The notes beneath the pieces are model-generated. The model was not told where the DNA came from and searched no databases. It saw only the letters and a list, made by a program, of their open reading frames with translations. Positions 34,523-47,134 of a DNA stretch of 64,000 nt are shown one piece after another. Numbering within the stretch: position 1 is the first letter of the stretch; each line of letters begins with the position of its first letter. The position numbers and the translations under genes are program-made. This stretch comes from Ptiloglossa arizonensis. Lineage: Eukaryota > Arthropoda > Insecta > Hymenoptera > Colletidae. The stretch is taken from positions 496,001 to 560,000 of the forward strand of contig NW_027478462.1 in NCBI RefSeq assembly GCF_051014685.1, in the 5' to 3' direction.

Positions 34523-37500
34523 TTACCTCCAAACTGCCATATCTCGCGAACGGATTGACAAATCCGCAAAATTCCTGTTGCATCTGAAAGTAGAAACTCG
34601 CCCGATTACAACGGTAGGTGTAGTTTTCCCCTAGGCCGTTCTAGTTATTCGTTTCGAGCATCATCACTGCGAAAATTTTGAGTTTCTCAAGCGTTTCTTA
34701 CCTCCAAACTACCATATCTCGCGAACGGATTCACCAATCCGCAAAATTTCTGCTGCTTCTGAAAGTAGAAACTCGCCCGATTACAACGGTATGCGTACTT
34801 CTCCCCTCGGCCGTTGTAGTTATTCGTGTCGAGCATCAGAACTGCGAAAATTTTGAGTTTCTCAAGCGTTTCTTACCTCCAAACTGCCATATCTCGCGAA
34901 CGGATTGACAAATCCGCAAAATTTCTGTTGCATCTGAAAGTAGAAACTCCCCCGATTACAACGGTATGTGTAGTTTTCCTCTAGGCCGTTGTAGTCATTC
35001 GTTTGGAGCATCAGAACTGCGAAAATTTTGAGTTCCTTAAGCGTTTCTTATCTCCAAACTGCCATATCTCGCGAACGGATTGATCAATCCGCAAAATTTC
35101 TGTTGCATCTGAAAGTAGAAACTCGCCCGATTACAACGGTATGCGTACTTTTCCCCTAGGCCGTTCTAGTTACTCGTTTCGAGCATCAGAACTGCGAAAA
35201 TTTTGAGTTACTCAAGCGTTTCTTACCTCCAAACTGCCATATCTCGCGAACGGATTGACCAATCCGCAAAATTTCTGTTGCATCTGAAAGTAGAAACTCG
35301 CCCGATTACAACGGTATGCGTACTTTTCCTCTAGGCCGTTCTAGTTACTCGTTTCGAGCATCAGAACTGCGAAAATTTTGAGTTTCTCAAGCGTTTCTTA
35401 TCTCCAAACTGCCATATCTCGCGAACGGATTGATCAATCCGCAAAATTTCTGTTGCATCTGAAAGTAGAAACTCGCCCGATTACAACGGTATGCGCGCTT
35501 TTCCCCTAGGCCGTCCTAGTTATTCGTGTCGAGCATCAGAACTGCGAAAATTTTGAGTTTCTCAAGCGTTTCTTACCTCCAAACTACCATATCTCGCGAA
35601 CGGATTCACCAATCCGCAAAATTTCTGTTGCTTCTGAAAGTAGAAACTCGCCCGATTACAACGGTATGCGTACTTCTCCCCTAGGCCGTTGTAGTCATTC
35701 GTTTCGAGCATCAGAACTGCGAAAATTTTGAGTTTCTCAAGCGTTTCTTATCTCCAAACTGCCATATCTCGCGAACGGATTGATCAATCCGCAAAATTTC
35801 TGTTGCACCTGAAAGTAGAAACTCGCCCGATTACAACGGTATTCGCACTTTTCCCCTAGGCGGTTCTAATTATTCGTTTCGAGCATCAGAACTGCGAAAA
35901 TGTTGAGTTTCTCAAGCGTTTCTTACCTCCAAACTGCCATATCTCGCGAACGGATTGACAAATCCGCAAAATTCCTGTTGCATCTGAAAGTAGACACTCG
36001 CCCGATTACAACGGTAGGTGTAGTTTTCTCCTAGGCCGTTCTAGTTATTCGTTTCGAGCATCATCACTGCGAAAATTTTGAGTTTCTCAAGCGTTTCTTA
36101 CCTCCAAACTACCATATCTCGCGAACGGATTCACCAATCCGCAAAATTTCTGTTGCTTCTGAAAGTAGAAACTCGCCCGATTACAACGGTATGCGTACTT
36201 CTCCCCTCGGCCGTTGTAGTCATTCGTTTCGAGCATCAGAACTGCGAAAATTTTGAGTTTCTCAAGCGTTTCTTACCTCCAAACTGCCATATCTCGCGAA
36301 CGGATTGACAAATCCGCAAAATTTCTGTTGCATCTGAAAGTAGAAACTCCCCCGATTACAACGGTATGTGTAGTTTTCCCCTAGGCCGTTGTAGTCATTC
36401 GTTTCGAGCATCAGAACTGCGAAAATTTTGAGTTCCTTAAGCGTTTCTTATCTCCAAACTGCCATATCTCGCGAACGGATTGATCAATCCGCAAAATTTC
36501 TCTTGCATCTGAAAGTAGAAACTCGCCCGATTACAACGGAATGCGCATTTTTCCCCTAGGCGGTTCTAGTTATTCGTTTCGAGCATCAGAACTGCAAAAA
36601 TTTTGAGTTTCTCAAGCGTTTCTTACCTCCAAACTACCATATCTCGCGAACGGATTCACCAATCCGCAAAATTTCTGTAGCATCTGAAAGTAGAAACTCG
36701 CCCGATTACAACCGTATGCGCACTTTTCCCCTAGGCGGTTCTAGTTATTCGTTTCGAGCATCAGAACTGCGAAAATTTTGAGTTTCTGAAGCGTTTCTTA
36801 CCTCCAAACTGCCATATCTCGCGAACGGATTGACCAAACCGCAAAATTTCTGTTGCTTCTGAAAATAGAAACTCGCCCGATTACAACGGTATGCGTACTT
36901 CTCCCCTAGGCCGTTCTAGTTATTCGTTTCGAGCATCAGAACTGCGAAAATTTTGAGTTTCTCAAGCGTTTCTTACCTCCAAACTGCCATATCTCGCGAA
37001 CGGATAGACCAATCCGCAAAATTTCTATTGCATCTGAAAGTAGAAACTCGCCCGATTACAACGGTATGTGTAGTTTTCCACTAGGCCGTTCCAGTTATTC
37101 GTTTCGAGCATCAGAACTACGAAAATTTTGAGTTTCTCAAGCGTTTCTTACCTCCAAACTGCCATATCTCGCGAACGGATTGACCAATCCGCAAAATTTC
37201 TATTGCATCTGAAAGTAGAAACTCGCCCGACTACAACGGTATGTGTAGTTTTCCACTAGGCCGTTCCAGTTATTCGTTTCGAGCATCAGAACTGCGAAAA
37301 TTTTGAGTTTCTCAAGCGTTTCTTACCTCCAAACTGCCATATCTCGCGAACGGATTCACCAATCCGCAAAATTTCTGTTGCATCTGAAAGTAGAAACTCG
37401 CCCGATTACAACGGTATGTGTAGTTTTCCCCTAGGCCGTTCTAGTTATTCGTTTCGAGCATCAGAACTGCGAAAATTTTGAGTTTCTCAAGCGTTTCTTA

Positions 37501-38300
37501 CATCCAAACTGCCATATCTCGCGAACGGATTGATCAATCCGCAAAATTTCTGTTGCATCTGAAAGTAGAAACTCGCCCGATTACAACGGTATTCGCACTT
37601 TTCCCCTAGGCGGTTCTAATTATTCGTTTCGAGCATCAGAACTGCAAAAATTTTGAGTTTCTCAAGCGTTTCTTACCTCCAAACTGCCATATCTCGCGAA
37701 CGGATTGACAAATCCGCAAAATTCCTGTTGCATCTGAAAGTAGAAACTCGCCCGATTACAACGGTAGGTGTAGTTTTCTCCTAGGCCGTTCTAGTTATTC
37801 GTTTCGAGCATCATCACTGCGAAAATTTTGCGTTTCTCAAGCGTTTCTTACCTCCAAACTACCATATCTCGCGAACGGATTCACCAATCCGCAAAATTTC
37901 TGTTGCTTCTGAAAGTAGAAACTCGCCCGATTACAACGGTATGCGTACTTCTCCCCTCGGCCGTTGTAGTCATTCGTTTCGAGCATCAGAACTGCGAAAA
38001 TTTTGAGTTTCTCAAGCGTTTCTTACCTCCAAACTGCCATATCTCGCGAACGGATTGACAAATCCGCAAAATTTCTGTTGCATCTGAAAGTAGAAACTCC
38101 CCCGATTACAACGGTATGTGTAGTTTTCCCCTAGGCCGTTGTAGTCATTCGTTTCGAGCATCAGAACTGCGAAAATTTTGAGTTCCTTAAGCGTTTCTTA
38201 TCTCCAAACTGCCATATCTCGCGAACGGATTGATCAATCCGCAAAATTTCTCTTGCATCTGAAAGTAGAAACTCGCCCGATTACAACGGAATGCGCATTT
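34523..38300 (+). repeat. Satellite segment with a 10-monomer (1750-bp) repeat interval
   Basis: The CATCATCACTGCG/TTCACC monomer at 36078 recurs at 37828, 1750 bp away. The TATTCGC, TAGGTGTAG, CTCGGCCG, ACTCCCCCG and GTTCCTTAAG monomers around it repeat in the same order. Between them lies a cassette of CGGATAGACC/CTATTGC monomers (about 37000-37300). The left part (34.52-35.3 kb) repeats the 30.15-31.3 kb segment. Private bases include CTGTTGCACC near 35808, TAGACACTCG near 35992, GCAAAAATTTTG near 36594 and near 37645, and GCGTTTCTC near 37830. Confidence 0.75.
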
Positions 38301-40110
38301 TTCCCCTAGGCCGTTCTAGTTATTCGTTTCGAGCATCAGAACTGCGAAAATTTTGAGTTTCTCAAGCGTTTCTTACCTCCAAACTGCCATATCTCGCGAA
38401 CGGATAGACCAATCCGCAAAATTTCTATTGCATCTGAAAGTAGAAACTCGCCCGATTACAACGGTATGTGTAGATTTCCACTAGGCCGTTCCAGTTATTC
38501 GTTTCGAGCATCAGAACTACGAAAATTTTGAGTTTCTCAAGCGTTTCTTACCTCCAAACTGCCATATCTCGCGAACGGATTGACCAATCCGCAAAATTTC
38601 TATTGCATCTGAAAGTAGAAACTCGCCCGATTACAACGATATGTGTAGTTTTCCACTAGGCCGTTCCAGTTATTCGTTTCGAGCATCAGAACTGCGAAAA
38701 TTTTGAGTTTCTCAAGCGTTTCTTACCTCCAAACTGCCATATCTCGCGAACGGATTGACCAATCCGCAAAATTTCTGTTGCATCTGAAAGTAGAAACTCG
38801 CCCGATTACAACGGTATGTGTAGTTTTCCCCTAGGCCGTTCTAGTTATTCGTTTCGAGCATCAGAACTGCGAAAATTTTGAGTTTCTCAAGCGTTTCTTA
38901 CATCCAAACTGCCATATCTCGCGAACGGATTGACCAATCCGCAAAATTTCTGTTGCATCTGAAAGCAGAAACTCGCCCGATTACAACGGTATGCGTACTT
39001 TTCCCCTAGGCCGTTCTAGTTACTCGTTTCGAGCATCAGAACTGCAAAAATTTTCAGTTTCTCAAGCGTTTCTTACCTCCAAACTGCCATATCTCGCGAA
39101 CGGATTGACAAATCCGCAAAATTTCTGTTGCATCTGAAAGTAGAAACTCCCCCGATTACAACGGTATGTGTAGTTTTCCCCTAGGCCGTTGTAGTCATTC
39201 GTTTCGAGCATCAGAACTGCGAAAATTTTGAGTTCCTTAAGCGTTTCTTATCTCCAAACTGCCATATCTCGCGAACGGATTGATCAATCCGCAAAATTTC
39301 TGTTGCATCTGAAAGTAGAAACTCGCCCGATTACAACGGTATGCGTACTTTTCCCCTAGGCCGTTCTAGTTAGTCGTTTCGAGCATCAGAACTGCGAAAA
39401 TTTTGAGTTTCTCAAGCGTTTCTTACCTCCAAACTGCCATATCTCGCGAACGGATTGACCAATCCGCAAAATTTGTGTTGCATCTGAAAGTAGAAACTCG
39501 CCCGATTACAACGGTATGCGTACTTTTCCCCTAGGCCGTTCTAGTTACTCGTTTCGAGCATCAGAACTGCGAAAATTTTGAGTTTCTCAAGCGTTTCTTA
39601 TCTCCAAACTGCCATATCTCGCGAACGGATTGATCAATCCGCAAAATTTCTGTTGCATCTGAAAGTAGAAACTCGCCCGATTACAACGGTATGCGCACTT
39701 TTCCCCTAGGCCGTCCTAGTTATTCGTGTCGAGCATCAGAACTGCGAAAATTTTGAGTTTCTCAAGCGTTTCTTACCTCCAAACTACCATATCTCGCGAA
39801 CGGATTCACCAATCCGCAAAATTTCTGTTGCTTCTGAAAGTAGAAACTCGCCCGATTACAACGGTATGCGTACTTCTCCCCTAGGCCGTTGTAGTCATTC
39901 GTTTCGAGCATCAGAACTGCGAAAATTTTGAGTTTCTCAAGCGTTTCTTATCTCCAAACTGCCATATCTCGCGAACGGATTGATCAATCCGCAAAATTTC
40001 TGTTGCATCTGAAAGTAGAAACTCGCCCGATTACAACGGTATTCGCACTTTTCCCCTAGGCGGTTCTAATTATTCGTTTCGAGCATCAGAACTGCGAAAA
40101 TTTTGAGTTT
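38301..40110 (+). repeat. 1.8-kb segment repeated 4550/4375 bp to the right
   Basis: The private TAGATTTCCA at 38471 recurs at 43021, and TTACAACGATATG at 38631 recurs at 43181; both are 4550 bp (26 monomers) apart. Further right, the ACTTCTCCCC/GTTGTAGTC monomer at about 39846 recurs at 44221, only 4375 bp (25 monomers) away. The left copy therefore has one extra monomer, the one with TTAGTCG and TTTGTGTTGC at about 39.37-39.55 kb. The same right-hand part also matches 35.34-35.9 kb at 4200 bp (24 monomers). Confidence 0.75.
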
Positions 40111-41160
40111 CTCAAGCGTTTCTTACCTCCAAACTGCCATATCTCGCGAACGGATTGACAAATCCGCAAAATTTCTGTTGCATCTGAAAGCAGAAACTCG
40201 CCCGATTACAACGGTATGCGTACTTTTCCCCTAGGCCGTTCTAGTTACTCGTTTCGAGCATCAGAACTGCGAAAATTTTCAGTTTCTCAAGCGTTTCTTA
40301 TCTCCAAACTGCCATATCTCGCGAACGGATTGATCAATCCGCAAAATTTCTGTTGCATCTGAAAGTAGAAACTCGCCCGATTACAACGGTATGCGCACTT
40401 TTCCCCTAGGCTGTTCTAGTTATTCGTTTCGAGCATCAGAACTGCGAAAATTTTGAGTTTCTCAAGCGTTTCTTACATCCAAACGGCCATATCTCGCGAA
40501 CGGATTGACCATTCCGCATGATTTCTGTTGCATCTGAAAGTAGAAACTCGCCCGATTACAACGGTATGCGCACTTTTCCCCTAGACCGTCCTAGTTATTC
40601 GTGTCGAGCATCAGAACTGCGAAAATTTTGAGTTTCTCAAGCGTTTCTTACCTCCAAACTGCCATATCTCGCGAACGGATTGACAAATCCGCAAAATTTC
40701 TGTTGCATCTGAAAGCAGAAACTCGCCCGATTACAACGGTATGCGTACTTTTCCCCTAGGCCGTTCTAGTTACTCGTTTCGAGCATCAGAACTGCGAAAA
40801 TTTTCAGTTTCTCAAGCGTTTCTTATCTCCAAACTGCCATATCTCGCGAACGGATTGATCAATCCGCAAAATTTCTGTTGCATCTGAAAGTAGAAACTCG
40901 CCCGATTACAACGGTATGCGCACTTTTCCCCTAGGCTGTTCTAGTTATTCGTTTCGAGCATCAGAACTGCGAAAATTTTGAGTTTCTCAAGCGTTTCTTA
41001 CATCCAAACGGCTATATCTCGCGAGCGGATTGACCAATCCGCATGATTTCTGTTGCATCTGAAAGTAGAAACTCGCCCGATTACAACGGTATGCATACTT
41101 CTCCCCTAGGCCGTTCTAGTCATTCGTTTCGAGCATCAGAACTGCGAAAATTTTGAGTTT
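40111..41160 (+). repeat. 3-monomer (525-bp) duplication where the CATGATTT subfamily first appears
   Basis: TTTTCAGTTT near 40276 recurs at 40801 (525 bp), followed each time by GATCAATCC, GGCTGTTC and an ACATCCAAACGG monomer. These bring in the first copies of a new monomer type with CCGCATGATTTCTG in place of CCGCAAAATTTCTG. Two sub-forms are present: GACCATTCCG at about 40508, and GCTATATCTCGCGAGCGG with GACCAATCCG at about 41011. Confidence 0.8.
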
Positions 41161-44100
41161 CTCAAGCGTTTCTTACATCCAAACTACCATATCTCGCGAA
41201 CGGATTCACCAATCCGCAAAATTTCTGTTGCTTCTGAAAGTAGAAACTCGCCCGATTACAACGGTATGCGCACTTTTCCCCTAGGCCGTTCTAGTTATTC
41301 GTTTCGAGCATCAGAACTGCGAAAATTTTGAGTTTCTCAAGCGTTTCTTACATCCAAACGGCCATATCTCGCGAACGGATTGACCATTCCGCATGATTTC
41401 TGTTGCATCTGAAAGTAGAAACTCGCCCGATTACAACGGTATGCGCACTTTTCCCCTAGACCGTCCTAGTTATTCGTGTCGAGCATCAGAACTGCGAAAA
41501 TTTTGAGTTTCTCAAGCGTTTCTTACCTCCAAACTACCATATCTCGCGAACGGATTCACCAATCCGCAAAATTTCTGTTGCATCTGACAGTAGAAACTCG
41601 CCCGATTACAACGGTATGCGCACTTTTCCCCTAGGCCGTCCTAGTTATTCGTGTCGAGCATCAGAACTGCGAAAATTTTGAGTTTCTCAAGCGTTTCTTA
41701 CCTCCAAACTACCATATCTCGCGAACGGATTCACCAATCCGCAAAATTTCTGTTGCTTCTGAAAGTAGAAACTCGCCCGATTACAACGGTATTCGCACTT
41801 TTCCCCTAGGCGGTTCTAATTATTCGTTTCGAGCATCAGAACTGCGAAAATTTTGAGTTTCTCAAGCGTTTCTTACCTCCAAACTGCCATATCTCGCGAA
41901 CGGATTGACAAATCCGCAAAATTCCTGTTGCATCTGAAAGTAGAAACTCGCCCGATTACAACGGTAGGTGTAGTTTTCCCCTAGGCCGTTCTAGTTATTC
42001 GTTTCGAGCATCATCACTGCGAAAATTTTGAGTTTCTCAAGCGTTTCTTACCTCCAAACTACCATATCTCGTGAACGGATTCACCAATCCGCAAAATTTC
42101 TGTTGCTTCTGAAAGTAGAAACTCGCCCGATTACAACGGTATGCGTACTTCTCCCCTCGGCCGTTGTAGTCATTCGTTTCGAGCATCAGAACTGCGAAAA
42201 TTTTGAGTTTCTCAAGCGTTTCTTACCTCCAAACTGCCATATCTCGCGAACGGATTGACAAATCCGCAAAATTTCTGTTGCATCTGAAAGTAGAAACTCC
42301 CCCGATTACAACGGTATGTGTAGTTTTCCCCTAGGCCGTTGTAGTCATTCGTTTCGAGCATCAGAACTGCGAAAATTTTGAGTTCCTTAAGCGTTTCTTA
42401 TCTCCAAACTGCCATATCTCGCGAACGGATTGATCAATCCGCAAAATTTCTCTTGCATCTGAAAGTAGAAACTCGCCCGATTACAACGGAATGCGCATTT
42501 TTCCCCTAGGCGGTGCTAGTTATTCGTTTCGAGCATCAGAATTGCGAAAATTTTGAGTTTCTCAAGCGTTTCGTACCTCCAAACTACCATATCTCGCGAA
42601 AGGATTCACCAATCCGCAAAATTTCTGTAGCATCTGAAAGTAGAAACTCGCCCGATTACAACCGTATGCGCACTTTTCCCCTAGGCGGTTCTAGTTATTC
42701 TTTTCGAGCATCAGAACTGCGAAAATTTTGAGTTTCTGAAGCGTTTCTTACCTCCAAACTGCCATATCTCGCGAACGGATTGACCAAACCGCAAAATTTC
42801 TGTTGCTTCTGAAAATAGAAACTCGCCCGATTACAACGGTATGCGTACTTCTCCCCTAGGCCGTTCTAGTTATTCGTTTCGAGCATCAGAACTGCGAAAA
42901 TTTTGAGTTTCTCAAGCGTTTCTTACCTCCAAACTGCCATATCTCGCGAACGGATAGACCAATCCGCAAAATTTCTATTGCATCTGAAAGTAGAAACTCG
43001 CCCGATTACAACGGTATGTGTAGATTTCCACTAGGCCGTTCCAGTTATTCGTTTCGAGCATCAGAACTACGAAAATTTTGAGTTTCTCAAGCGTTTCTTA
43101 CCTCCAAACTGCCATATCTCGCGAACGGATTGACCAATCCGCAAAATTTCTATTGCATCTGAAAGTAGAAACTCGCCCGATTACAACGATATGTGTAGTT
43201 TTCCACTAGGCCGTTCCAGTTATTCGTTTCGAGCATCAGAACTGCGAAAATTTTGAGTTTCTCAAGCGTTTCTTACCTCCAAACTGCCATATCTCGCGAA
43301 CGGATTGACCAATCCGCAAAATTTCTATTGCATCTGAAAGTAGAAACTCGCCCGATTACAACGGTATGTGTAGTTTTCCCCTAGGCCGTCCTAGTTATTC
43401 GTTTCGAGCATCAGAACTGCGAAAATTTTGAGTTTCTCAAGCGTTTCTTACATCCAAACTGCCATATCTCGCGAACGGATTGACCAATCCGCAAAATTTC
43501 TGTTGCATCTGAAAGCAGAAACTCGCCCGATTACAACGGTATGCGTACTTTTCCCCTAGGCCGTTCTAGTTACTCGTTACGAGCATCAGAACTGCGAAAA
43601 TTTTCAGTTTCTCAAGCGTTTCTTACCTCCAAACTGCCATATCTCGCGAACGGATTGACAAATCCGCAAAATTTCTGTTGCATCTGAAAGTAGAAACTCC
43701 CCCGATTACAACGGTATGTGTAGTTTTCCCCTAGGCCGTTGTAGTCATTCGTTTCGAGCATCAGAACTGCGAAAATTTTGAGTTCCTTAAGCGTTTCTTA
43801 TCTCCAAACTGCCATATTTCGCGAACGGATTGATCAATCCGCAAAATTTCTGTTGCATCTGAAAGTAGAAACTCGCCCGATTACAACGGTATGCGTACTT
43901 TTCCCCTATGCCGTTCTAGTTACTCGTTTCGAGCATCAGAACTGCGAAAATTTTGAGTTTCTCAAACGTTTCTTATCTCCAAACTGCCATATCTCGCGAA
44001 CGGATTGATCAATCCGCAAAATTTCTGTTGCATCTGAAAGTAGAAACTCGCCCGATTACAACGGTATGCGCACTTTTCCCCTAGGCCGTCCTAGTTATTC

Positions 44101-44229
44101 GTGTCGAGCATCAGAACTGCGAAAATTTTGAGTTTCTCAAGCGTTTCTTACCTCCAAACTACCATATCTCGCGAACGGATTCACCAATCCGCAAAATTTC
44201 TGTTGCTTCTGAAAGTAGAAACTCGCCCG
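41161..44229 (+). repeat. Satellite segment linking the new subfamily to older cassettes
   Basis: It starts with TTCACC and CATGATTT monomers. It then repeats the GTGTCG, TATTCGC, TAGGTGTAG and CATCATCACTGCG series seen at 37.6 kb (37828 matches 42028, 4200 bp), and the CGGATAGACC/CTATTGC cassette (42.95-43.35 kb). Private bases include CTCGTGAACGG near 42071, GGTGCTAG near 42513, AATTGCG near 42541, ATTCTTTTCG near 42699 and ATATTTCGCG near 43815. No gene is present. Confidence 0.75.
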
Positions 44230-45940
44230 ATTACAACGGTATGCGTACTTCTCCCCTAGGCCGTTGTAGTCATTCGTTTCGAGCATCAGAACTGCGAAAA
44301 TTTTGAGTTTCTCAAGCGTTTCTTATCTCCAAACTGCCATATCTCGCGAACGGATTGATCAATCCGCAAAATTTCTGTTGCATCTGAAAGTAGAAACTCG
44401 CCCGATTACAACGGTATTCGCACTTTTCCCCTAGGCGGTTCTAATTATTCGTTTCGAGCATCAGAACTGCGAAAATTTTGAGTTTCTCAAGCGTTTCTTA
44501 CCTCCAAACTGCCATATCTCGCGAACGGATTGACAAATCCGCAAAATTCCTGTTGCATCTGAAAGTAGAAACTCGCCCGATTACAACGGTAGGTGTAGTT
44601 TTCCCCTAGGCCGTTCTAGTTATTCGTTTCGAGCATCATCACTGCGAAAATTTTGAGTTTCTCAAGCGTTTCTTACCTCCAAACTACCATATCTCGCGAA
44701 CGGATTCACCAATCCGCAAAATTTCTGTTGCTTCTGAAAGTAGAAACTCGCCCGATTACAACGGTATGCGTACTTTTCCCCTAGGCCGTTCTAGTTATTC
44801 GTGTCGAGCATCAGAACTGCGAAAATTTTCAGTTTCTCAAGCGTTTCTTACCTCCAAACTGCCATATCTCGCGAACGGATTGACAAATCCGCAAAATTTC
44901 TGTTGCATCTGAAAGTAGAAACTCCCCCGATTACAACGGTATGCGTACTTCTCCCCTAGGCCGTTGTAGTCATTCGTTTCGAGCATCAGAACTGCGAAAA
45001 TTTTGAGTTTCTCAAGCGTTTCTTATCTCCAAACTGCCATATCTCGCGAACGGATTGATCAATCCGCAAAATTTCTGTTGCATCTGAAAGTAGAAACTCG
45101 CCCGATTACAACGGTATTCGCACTTTTCCCCTAGGCGGTTCTAATTATTCGTTTCGAGCATCAGAACTGCGAAAATTTTGAGTTTCTCAAGCGTTTCTTA
45201 CCTCCAAACTGCCATATCTCGCGAACGGATTGACAAATCCGCAAAATTCCTGTTGCATCTGAAAGTAGAAACTCGCCCGATTACAACGGTAGGTGTAGTT
45301 TTCCCCTAGGCCGTTCTAGTTATTCGTTTCGAGCATCATCACTGCGAAAATTTGAGTTTCTCAAGCGTTTCTTACCTCCAAACTACCATATCTCGCGAAC
45401 GGATTCACCAATCCGCAAAATTTCTGTTGCTTCTGAAAGTAGAAACTCGCCCGATTACAACGGTATGCGTACTTTTCCCCTAGGCCGTTCTAGTTATTCG
45501 TGTCGAGCATCAGAACTGCGAAAATTTTCAGTTTCTCAAGCGTTTCTTACCTCCAAACTGCCATATCTCGCGAACGGATTGACAAATCCGCAAAATTTCT
45601 GTTGCATCTGAAAGTAGAAACTCCCCCGATTACAACGGTATGCGTACTTCTCCCCTAGGCCGTTGTAGTCATTCGTTTCGAGCATCAGAACTGCGAAAAT
45701 TTTGAGTTTCTCAAGCGTTTCTTATCTCCAAACTGCCATATCTCGCGAACGGATTGATCAATCCGCAAAATTTCTGTTGCATCTGAAAGTAGAAACTCGC
45801 CCGATTACAACGGTATTCGCACTTTTCCCCTAGGCGGTTCTAATTATTCGTTTCGAGCATCAGAACTGCGAAAATTTTGAGTTTCTCAAGCGTTTCTTAC
45901 CTCCAAACTGCCATATCTCGCGAACGGATTGACAAATCCG
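44230..45940 (+). repeat. 4-mer higher-order repeat (700 bp), about 2.4 copies
   Basis: GGTATTCGC monomers occur at 44411, 45111 and 45810, spaced 700 and 699 bp. The order in each unit is: TATTCGC with GGCGGTTCTAAT; GACAAATCC with ATTCCTG and TAGGTGTAG; CATCATCACTGCG with TTCACC and GTGTCG; then TTTTCAGTTTCTC with ACTCCCCCG and ACTTCTCCCC. The third copy leaves the pattern near 45940, where CTGAAAGCAGAAAC replaces the expected ATTCCTG form. The 699 spacing reflects the 1-bp deletion near 45353. Confidence 0.85.
45348..45354 (+). other. Isolated 1-bp deletion in AAAATTTT
   Basis: The monomer reads GCGAAAATTTGAG, one T short. The other copies of this 4-mer unit, including the one at about 44641, have the full tract. 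It is the last phase change in the window. Confidence 0.85.
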
Positions 45941-47134
45941 CAAAATTTCTGTTGCATCTGAAAGCAGAAACTCGCCCGATTACAACGGTATGCGTACTTT
46001 TCCCCTAGGCCGTTCTAGTTACTCGTTTCGAGCATCAGAACTGCGAAAATTTTCAGTTTCTCAAGCGTTTCTTATCTCCAAACTGCCATATCTCGCGAAC
46101 GGATTGATCAATCCGCAAAATTTCTGTTGCATCTGAAAGTAGAAACTCGCCCGATTACAACGGTATGCGCACTTTTCCCCTAGGCTGTTCTAGTTATTCG
46201 TTTCGAGCATCAGAACTGCGAAAATTTTGAGTTTCTCAAGCGTTTCTTACATCCAAACGGCTATATCTCGCGAGCGGATTGACCAATCCGCATGATTTCT
46301 GTTGCATCTGAAAGTAGAAACTCGCCCGATTACAACGGTATGCATACTTCTCCCCTAGGCCGTTCTAGTCATTCGTTTCGAGCATCAGAACTGCGAAAAT
46401 TTTGAGTTTCTCAAGCGTTTCTTACATCCAAACTACCATATCTCGCGAACGGATTCACCAATCCGCAAAATTTCTGTTGCTTCTGAAAGTAGAAACTCGC
46501 CCGATTACAACGGTATGCGCACTTTTCCCCTAGGCCGTTCTAGTTATTCGTTTCGAGCATCAGAACTGCGAAAATTTTGAGTTTCTCAAGCGTTTCTTAC
46601 ATCCAAACGGCCATATCTCGCGAACGGATTGACCATTCCGCATGATTTCTGCTGCATCTGAGAGTAGAAACTCGCCCGATTACAACGGTATGCGCACTTT
46701 TCCCCTAGGCCGTTCTAGTTATTCGTGTCGAGCATCAGAACTGCGAAAATTTTGAGTTTCTCAAGCGTTTCTTACCTCCAAACTACCATATCTCGCGAAC
46801 GGATTGACCAATCCGCAAAGTTTCTGTTGCATCTGAAAGCAGAAGCTCGCCCGATTACAACGGTGTGCGTACTTTTCCCCTATGCCGTTCTAGTTACTCG
46901 TTTCGAGCATCAGAACTGCGAAAATTTTGAGTTTCTCAAGCGTTTCTTATTTCCAAACTGCCATATCTGGCGAACGGATTGACCAATCCGCAAAATTTCT
47001 GTTGCATCTGAAAGTAGAAGCTCGCCCGATTACAACGGTATGCGTACTTTTCCCCTATGCCGTTCTAGTTACTCGTTTCGAGCATCAGAACTGCGAAAAT
47101 TTTGAGTTTCTCAAGCGTTTCTTATTTCCAAACT
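45941..47134 (+). repeat. Satellite segment repeating 40.7-41.5 kb, 30 monomers away
   Basis: GCTATATCTCGCGAGCGG at 41011 recurs at 46260, 5249 bp or 30 monomers less the 1-bp deletion at 45353. The neighbouring TTTTCAGTTT, GGCTGTTC and TGCATACTTC variants recur too. The right end introduces a TATCTGGCGAACGG form (46967 and 47142), in which the usual TCGCGA palindrome is lost. It is associated with AGAAGCTCGCC and TATTTCC. Confidence 0.75.
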
